From the NCBI GenBank assembly GCA_023091665.1, contig JALJCQ010000016.1, forward strand, positions 1,612,001 through 1,676,000: a stretch of 64,000 nt of DNA, written 5' to 3'. Positions 59,601 through 64,000 of the stretch are shown here, in pieces (within the stretch, counting starts at the first letter, position 1; the number at the start of each line of letters is the position of its first letter). The stretch is from Pythium myriotylum. Taxonomy: Eukaryota > Oomycota > Peronosporomycetes > Pythiales > Pythiaceae. Below the pieces are notes generated by a model. It made no database searches. It worked only from the letters and a program-made list of their open reading frames with translations, and was not told the DNA's origin. The position numbers and the translations under genes are program-made.

Positions 59601-61407
59601 GTAGTTCAGTTCGAAACACTGTATCACGACGCTTCCACAGCACATCATATGCTGGGTTATCCTTCAAAGCGTCCCACCCTTGCTGCATATACCTAGCAGC
59701 CTTTTCCGAGTCGTGTGGATTCACCATAAACACGCACTCGACATCTCCCTTGCGCAACTCTTTGGCAAGTTTCTTCATGGAGATGAACTTGGTCTGACCG
59801 AATTCTCCATTGTGACCGTGTTGACGATAAAAGTTGAAGATCTCACGGGTCTGAGTCTGTCTCGCTCGACGGCGATTCGCAACAAAGCGAGCAGGGCGCA
59901 CCGTTGGTGTACGAAGACGTAGTGGTGGGTCTGGCGCAGCTTGAGTGCGAGGCGACAGTTGGAGAGTTTTCCAGTCAATCTCGGGGTTTTGCTCACGGAG
60001 CCAAATCATACCGAGAATCACGTCTTTGTCCTCAGGGATCGGCATGACCTGGAACTTAGACTTCATGGCAGGGAAACCAGGAACCTCAAGATTCATTTCA
60101 GCAGTGCGACGGGGTCGATGCACCTTCTGACCAAATCCAAGATCAACTTCCATGGTGTCTTGTTTGTCTTCGTGCACTTTGAGGTTCAATGATTGTGCCA
60201 AATCTTCCGAGATGCCGTTTAGACTACAACCATTATCAATGAAGATAGATACATTCTTCTTCTTTTCCGGCTTGTCATACGCGAGTGCTTGTACTTCAAG
60301 AATCGCATAGAAGGCGCCGCTGATGTAGTTGTTGGCTTCCTTCTTCTTGTCGGGACATTCAGGAGAAATGTGGCCCTTTTTCTTGCAAGCGTGACATGTT
60401 GCATTCTTCTTCCAGTCATCACCCTTCTTGTCGTCTTGGGACTTATGACTTTTCTTGCCTTTCTTCGACTTGGTCATGACTGCGGCCGTGTCGTGATTCG
60501 GCTTGGAAGACTTCTGCCCTTGTAGTCTGGCAGATTTCCCGGAATAGTGTGCGAACTCGAAGTTCGTGGCAATCTCGATCGTATCATCGAGATTCTTTGG
60601 ACTTTCCTCCTTGATCTTGGCGCACGTCTCTGCGCGTAGACCGTTCTGGAAGTAAAAGCGCTGATCAAGATCCTCGATCCGCTGTTGCGCTTGCGAAAGC
60701 AAGTCCTGGAACTTCGTCACGTAATCGTGAATCGAAGCAGTTTGCTTGAGTTCAAACATTCGCTCACGGAGGTTGTACTCGAAATCAACAGGCTTGAAGC
60801 GCTTACGCAGCTTCTCCTTGAAACGTTCCCACGTCTTGTTTACGCCGTCTCGCGCGCATTCTGCGGTAAAAGTCGTCCGTACCCAATTCTGTACAGACTT
60901 GCCGAGGTTTCCTGTAATCTCTTCAACGAATGCAGAAGAGTCGGCTTCCATTATCGCGCGCTTGAACGCATAGTAATCCTCCGTGTTGAATATCCATAAT
61001 TCGACGTCTTCATTCTGCTTGCCTTCATACCCTGGCGGTTCCTTCTTGCGCGATGGCCCTTGAAGGTTCAGCATCTGCATGAACTGTGCTTGCGACTGTT
61101 GCATAAACGCTTGCATACTTGCTTGCGATTGCACATTGTTCTGCTGCATCATCATCATAAACTGGTAGAAGAGAGCCGGGTCCATGGACGGGGCAGCAGC
61201 TGGTTGCGCAGCTGCGGCTGGTGCGGCCTGCGGTGGCACAGCCTGAGGTACTTCTGGCTGATCCATCTCTTCTTGTGCAGCGGCCGGGCGTGGGCGTGAT
61301 GCAGAACGTGCACGCTCAACGTCTGGAGTGTCGTTCGATCGACTTTGTTGACGGGGACGTAAGTTCGGTGACTCACGCTCAACTTCTCGGGATCGACGTC
61401 CGGACAT
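56629..61407 (-). CDS. Gag-Pol polyprotein of chromovirus
   Basis: One uninterrupted frame of 1592 aa from ATG 61407. Order: a Gln/Ala-rich N-terminus and Gag capsid-like region (about 120-300), and zinc knuckle CHACKKKGHISPEC (about 336-349). The protease region at about 390 reads FIDNGCSLNGIS, so Asn replaces the usual Thr/Ser of the D[T/S]G triad. Then come reverse transcriptase with FDDIYVF (about 776), RNase H beginning RMDASNFAIGG (about 926), and integrase with the H-H-C-C finger (about 1141-1183) and a DDE core (MDFL, SDRDSKF, then PQTDGQTERTN with the Glu further on). A chromodomain (about 1505-1560: YKIHWLGE...ATWEPIENL) ends the protein. There is no Gag/Pol frameshift or stop. The last ~22 codons overlap the 3' LTR. 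Confidence 0.95.
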   Translation of the reverse strand: MSGRRSREVERESPNLRPRQQSRSNDTPDVERARSASRPRPAAAQEEMDQPEVPQAVPPQAAPAAAAQPAAAPSMDPALFYQFMMMMQQNNVQSQASMQAFMQQSQAQFMQMLNLQGPSRKKEPPGYEGKQNEDVELWIFNTEDYYAFKRAIMEADSSAFVEEITGNLGKSVQNWVRTTFTAECARDGVNKTWERFKEKLRKRFKPVDFEYNLRERMFELKQTASIHDYVTKFQDLLSQAQQRIEDLDQRFYFQNGLRAETCAKIKEESPKNLDDTIEIATNFEFAHYSGKSARLQGQKSSKPNHDTAAVMTKSKKGKKSHKSQDDKKGDDWKKNATCHACKKKGHISPECPDKKKEANNYISGAFYAILEVQALAYDKPEKKKNVSIFIDNGCSLNGISEDLAQSLNLKVHEDKQDTMEVDLGFGQKVHRPRRTAEMNLEVPGFPAMKSKFQVMPIPEDKDVILGMIWLREQNPEIDWKTLQLSPRTQAAPDPPLRLRTPTVRPARFVANRRRARQTQTREIFNFYRQHGHNGEFGQTKFISMKKLAKELRKGDVECVFMVNPHDSEKAARYMQQGWDALKDNPAYDVLWKRRDTVFRTELPNTVPPVREGIEHVIELKPGTKPIHVPQWRQSPEQRKVIQEWTKEMVKANIIRPSTSPFSAPTFCVKKPVGWRIVHDFRLLNHNTVLPAIPMPRKEDTFDAMTGSYWFSCMDLLWGYYQVKLREQDIPFTAFSTPDGLFEYLVTPMGLSGSPGTFNRLLQRVFSDLRDCMRIYFDDIYVFTKSTDINEHLEALDRVLQRCEDQQLYIKLSKCQFCVPEIPCLGDFVGRNGVRMDPDKIKIIKDWPVPKTKKQMESFLGTTVYVSRFCPDFAQFAGPLHECIKGKKSSEAIQLSDHQLACFEQLKQRLSSPPVLKLPDFSKLFGIRMDASNFAIGGVLFQKEGELEYPIAYTGRKMKSAELNYPVREQELLAIMHALKVWRVYLLDHPFVVETDHKSIETILTQKTTNRRVARWFNELAEFHPQFKWIPGHTNHVADALSRNPGFEHKAAQVSLQDLLDAAASREIVATIEASPVSVKESVKKLYKSDQRTRDILEKMADGVQVPKHSVVDGLLYYQTMEDEHPRLVIPDNEDLKNRVIYENHDVLTAGHPGYYKTYLAVQKKYYWPRMTKYIQRYVNTCEMCQRNKARQFKPPGLLNPLSIPSGRWVEISMDFLVSLPKTKEDDDAIMVIVDRLTKRAKFIATKTTASAEGTASLFMKHYVKDHGIPKTIVSDRDSKFTSKFWTSVASILKSQHNLSSAFRPQTDGQTERTNRFVEDYLRGVVNPAQNDWSEYLHLAEFAYNRRVHSSIGMSPFEADLGYVPYMPDDVAADPEFTKLSKTAKEFLLQQEVFLRKAQDAMSEAQERMKSYYDRNRKHQEFEIGQLVLLDGKNLDIRHKGFASTSKLAPRFVGPYPIVKKVHHDSYEIAMSKDLRIHPVFHTSRLKLYQKDDRRHQQAAKVLLADGTEGQLVQAVIGDRRRQGKQQYKIHWLGETVRQATWEPIENLKQIPGLIAEYWRNKKGSLLSKGGHVTVLTIDSASLHYTEREINPA
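56699..56706 (-). promoter_or_regulatory. Polypurine tract of the LTR retrotransposon
   Basis: AAGGGAGG on the minus strand, three bases before the 3' LTR; the expected position for plus-strand DNA priming. It overlaps the pol frame. Confidence 0.65.
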
Positions 61408-61532
61408 GAGAAGTTGGACTCCACTTGCGTGTTCACTTGCTTACTTCTGACTTGATTCTACTCTACTTTAACTAACCTAAAATGAAGGCTAAAGTTGAAG
61501 AAAACTAAATTTTGAAAAACCTAAACTATAAT

Positions 61533-61847
61533 CTAGTTCTTGGTCTTCTTCTTCTTCTTGTTCTTGTTGAAGAGGTGAATGGAGTGATCGAAAGTGCTTG
61601 AAACGACCGTTTGCGTCTTGTCGATGTGGTGCAAGAGCAAGTTCGTGGTCGACTGCAACAGGTTCCGAGTCTCGTGATCGAACGAGTCAGGGATCTCGTC
61701 ACGAATTAACTTCACGAGTTTCTGTTGCTTAACCGTCGTGAGCCAAAGGTCGTGACGGAGCTTATCAAGCTTTTCGAAGTTCTGAGTCAAGCACTCAGTA
61801 TCGTATTGGAAAGGGTTCTCGGGTTCACGAGTTTTCCGCTTCCCCAT
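61533..61847 (-). CDS. Small ORF in retrotransposon leader, 104 aa
   Basis: ATG 61847 to TAA, between the 5' LTR and gag (125 bp before the gag ATG). The protein is charged and helical (TECLTQNFEKLDKLRHDLWLTTVKQQKLVKLIRDE) with a Lys-rich tail (NKNKKKKKTKN). No family recognised. It could be an additional element-encoded protein or just a leader ORF; all-strand composition gives no clear answer. Confidence 0.4.
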   Translation of the reverse strand: MGKRKTREPENPFQYDTECLTQNFEKLDKLRHDLWLTTVKQQKLVKLIRDEIPDSFDHETRNLLQSTTNLLLHHIDKTQTVVSSTFDHSIHLFNKNKKKKKTKN

Positions 61848-62239
61848 CAAGTGTTGCAACACTATCACAGTTCTATAGCAACGGATGTGGATCTAACGAT
61901 CGTTAGAGGGCAGCTAAAGGAGAGTTATTCTCTGTGTTTTCGATGGCGGGATAAGTGCTCTGATGAGGCACGTAAGGCCGCGGACCCACCGAAAGAGTCT
62001 CCAATGTGTGTGCCACACAACGACGTAACCACACCAACCAGCTACGGAACGTAACAGATTGTGCGCGACGAGATGTTGGTAACCGCCCTCGTCAGATGAC
62101 GACTTTGGTTGGTTTGGCCTAGCCTGGGTAGCCTGGCTTAGCACGAGTTGGCTTGGTCTAGTCTTCCGGATGCTAATGGAGCTTCCCACTATGTGGCCAC
62201 TCCAGCAAACCGAGCTTGGCGAGGAAGGGGACCAACAAG
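61848..62239 (-). other. Retrotransposon 5' leader, no gene
   Basis: Untranslated leader between the PBS and the small ORF. A run of CTGGCTTAGC/TTGGCTTGG-like direct repeats lies at about 62103-62160. Nothing else recognised. Confidence 0.5.
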
Positions 62240-62247
62240 TGCTACCA
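62240..62247 (-). promoter_or_regulatory. Primer-binding site
   Basis: TGGTAGCA on the minus strand directly abuts the 5' LTR end. The first eight bases match the complement of an initiator tRNA-Met 3' end (...TGCTACCA). Further bases (CTTG) do not extend the classic match, so the tRNA identity is tentative. Confidence 0.6.
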
Positions 62248-62657
62248 TGTCACAGAAGCGGGGCGACACTGAGCGGGGAAGACCGAAGCCGAGGCTAGTT
62301 GGGGCGAAGAAGGCTAGACTTGATTGCTCGATGGCAAGTTGTGGAGTGATATTGAATGGGCCCGGGATTCAAACCTCCCAAGCCTTACTGTCTGAGCCAC
62401 CCATATGGTTTACGTCGTCTCTCCTAACTAATCTTGAATAAACTATACTGGATCTTTGGTCTAGACTCCGTGTACGAGTCAGGACACGAGATGTTCTTAG
62501 CCAAACTTATCCTACTGTTTGTATGGGATTACTGAGGTCATCCCTCCGTGTTATAGTTGGGGCTCCGGACAAGAGCAGTCTTGTCCGGCTATGCTGGATT
62601 TATCTCGCGCTCAGTATAGTGTAGAGAGGCAGAGTCTATTGTAAGGACTCTGTCACA
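62248..62657 (-). repeat. 5' LTR (410 bp)
   Basis: Matches 56288-56695 base for base as far as I compared, except for CT at 62649-62650 (GGACTCTGTCACA vs GGACTGTCACA). A/B-box-like sequences at 62388-62399 and 62365-62375. Confidence 0.93.
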
Positions 62658-63551
62658 GTTTCACTCTGGCCATGATTTGAGACTATCCAATGTACCAAGA
62701 TTCGTGCGAGGGTCGAGACGATGGATCGCACATGATCAAGAGGCTCACACGGTTGATTGGCTTGAGGCATGAGCTCGACTATTGACTCTTAACCCCGATA
62801 AGCCTAGGGCGCGACGAGCCTCCGCTGTTGTCAGCCTGCCCAATCGATCTCGACATGGCTCCAGCTAATAACTCAGACCACCAGACCCGAGAAGCCCCAG
62901 CCACGTTTTCCCACCATGATTCGTTCTATAACGCCGTGGAGCGGACAAACGCAGTCTTTAGTACCTCTACAATGATCACTTCGTTCAGCGCACTTCTACA
63001 TGATGGTACACTCAGCTAATCACATCTTCAAGGTAGCCATCGTAAAATCAATCTCAAAGACATCCCTCCCAAAACAGGACCGCCATCTCTGCGACACCTG
63101 ATTCTGTCCACCAACACACGGCTTTATCCACCCACGCACGTGGAGATCGTGTTGAGTTTTGATATCTTCACAGTTCCTAGGAGTAAACCTTCTCTGACCA
63201 CAGACGAAAACAGAAGGCCACAAACGGTACCAGACGGTGCTAGACGATGTTTGACAAAGAACCCAACAGATTCCAGTTCCCTAGACCGTCTACCATCAAC
63301 CGTCATCCTCGAGCACCACGTCACATACCGAGCCACGCGCATGTCCAAGCAGGAAAGGGAGCGCAATCTCAGTCCCAATCCCAGCCCATGCGCTACACCG
63401 GCGGTTAACGCCCGCGCATCACCGGCTCATCTTGCTCTAGGTCCGCCGCCGCCGACCACCTCCTCAATTCAACCCTCATTCTCCAATCCACCACCAATCC
63501 AACAACAACACCAACCAACTCCACCACCACCTCCCCCAACTCACCACCACA
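62658..63551. promoter_or_regulatory. C6 side of the interrupted head-to-head spacer
   Basis: Begins with the second GTTTC target copy. Up to about 63175 it matches the C1/C2 spacer closely. From there to about 63440 it has many differences, several of them shared with the minus-strand C promoter (e.g. CGTCTACC and CTCGAGCACC). It has a 6-bp deletion, a 1-bp deletion and a 3-bp insertion in the leader. No gene. Confidence 0.5.
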
Positions 63552-64000
63552 ATGGCCTTCGCACTCCCAGACGGACTCTTCTACATCGACGCGGCCTCCG
63601 CCAAGACGTACGACGACAACGCCGGCAAAGAAGTCGTCTTCAAGCAACATGTGAACGCCTCCGTCGGCGCCACGTTCGACGCGTGGATCAAGCAGCTCTG
63701 GTTCGTCGACAAGACCGAGGAGGTCGTTGCCGGCTCCGGACGTGGCCACGTGGGCAGTGAGCGCTTGGTCACCAAGCCAGGCATCAAGGAGCGCATCGAG
63801 GCTGCCGGAGCCCCGAGCGACAACGACGCACCTGGCGCGGTCGCCACCATCCTCTTCAAGATGACCGACTTTGGGTCTGCGCCCGTCGAGGACCACATCG
63901 CGATTGTGCGCTTCCTGCCGGTGGCCAACGGCACCGAGATCGTCTGGTCCATGAAGATGACGCTGGCTGCGGATGCGCCACCGCGACCGGAGGGCAGTCC
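63552..64000 (+). CDS. SRPBCC-family protein, type C, copy C6 (cut by window edge)
   Basis: ATG 63552; 149 codons are visible and identical in protein to C1 residues 1-149. The frame is open at the last base. It has initiator-like TCATTCT upstream. It is the first C copy after the retrotransposon and has the most divergent promoter. Confidence 0.85.
   Translation, partial: MAFALPDGLFYIDAASAKTYDDNAGKEVVFKQHVNASVGATFDAWIKQLWFVDKTEEVVAGSGRGHVGSERLVTKPGIKERIEAAGAPSDNDAPGAVATILFKMTDFGSAPVEDHIAIVRFLPVANGTEIVWSMKMTLAADAPPRPEGS

Larger units (their letters stand above)
56288..62657 (-). mobile_element. Ty3/gypsy chromovirus-type LTR retrotransposon, nearly intact
   Basis: 6,370 bp on the minus strand: 5' LTR 62657-62248, leader with PBS and a small ORF, one gag-pol ORF, PPT, 3' LTR 56695-56288, and a 5-bp target duplication. 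The LTRs look identical apart from a 2-bp indel near one end, so insertion is recent. It inserted after the tandem amplification, because only one of the three units carries it. Domain order PR-RT-RNaseH-IN with a C-terminal chromodomain places it with chromoviruses. Confidence 0.95.
52205..64000. repeat. SRPBCC array, tandem unit 3, interrupted by LTR retrotransposon and cut by window edge
   Basis: B5(-), B6(+), C5(-), then the chromovirus at 56288-62657, then C6(+). Removing 6,370 bp of element and one 5-bp target copy, and allowing net 4 bp of small indels in the C6 leader, puts C6 exactly one period after C4. Confidence 0.93.

Noticed and set aside
35146..64000. CRISPR-like or bacterial defence array
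   Set aside because: The repeats are kilobase gene-bearing units in a eukaryotic context with intron-containing neighbours; no short direct repeats with unique spacers.

Overview
The window looks like nuclear DNA of an oomycete, most likely Pythium/Globisporangium-like. The evidence is eukaryotic housekeeping genes with short GT-AG introns (about 60-90 bp), GC-rich codon third positions, very tight gene spacing with head-to-head pairs, and oomycete-type initiator motifs (YCAYTYY) upstream of some ATGs. The genus is inference.

Bases 1-34,690 are a compact, mostly single-copy gene block: a coiled-coil protein with a CC1-box-like motif (-, runs off the left edge), 5-formyltetrahydrofolate cyclo-ligase (+, 4 exons), a small ER-type J-protein (+, 6 exons), a membrane-anchored FAAH-like amidase (-), an ACBD4/5-like acyl-CoA-binding protein (+, 4 exons), an unknown protein with an internal repeat (+), eIF3a (-), a possible small ORF (+), an RPRD1/Rtt103-like CID protein (-, 5 exons), a TMEM63/CSC1-like channel (+), a second CC1-box coiled-coil protein (-), a calpain-fold protein lacking its catalytic Cys and His (+, 3 exons), a multipass membrane protein broken by an in-frame TAG (-), a second TMEM63/CSC1 paralogue (-), and a full-size ABCB/MDR transporter (+).

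Bases 34,690-64,000 are different. They hold a recently amplified, inverted-repeat-rich array of small intronless genes for one family of 166-172 aa SRPBCC (polyketide-cyclase-2/Bet v1-like fold) proteins. Type A forms one head-to-head pair (35.1-37.8 kb). Types B and C form an array of three 5,771-bp tandem units starting at 40,663, 46,434 and 52,205. Each unit has the order B-, B+, C-, C+, so convergent B>< C cassettes alternate in orientation. Fourteen copies are visible; the last is cut by the window edge. Copies of one type are essentially identical.

Three structures record how the array arose: an inverted duplicate of the ABCB 3' end carrying a 132-bp in-frame deletion (40.4-40.66 kb), a 5'-truncated LINE with a 14-bp target duplication inside the A2 arm (38,134-40,360), and a nearly intact Ty3/gypsy chromovirus with two almost identical LTRs and a 5-bp target duplication (56,288-62,657) inside the third unit. 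The array itself, its promoter/coding contrast and its breakpoints are the most unusual content. I found no tRNA, rRNA or CRISPR.
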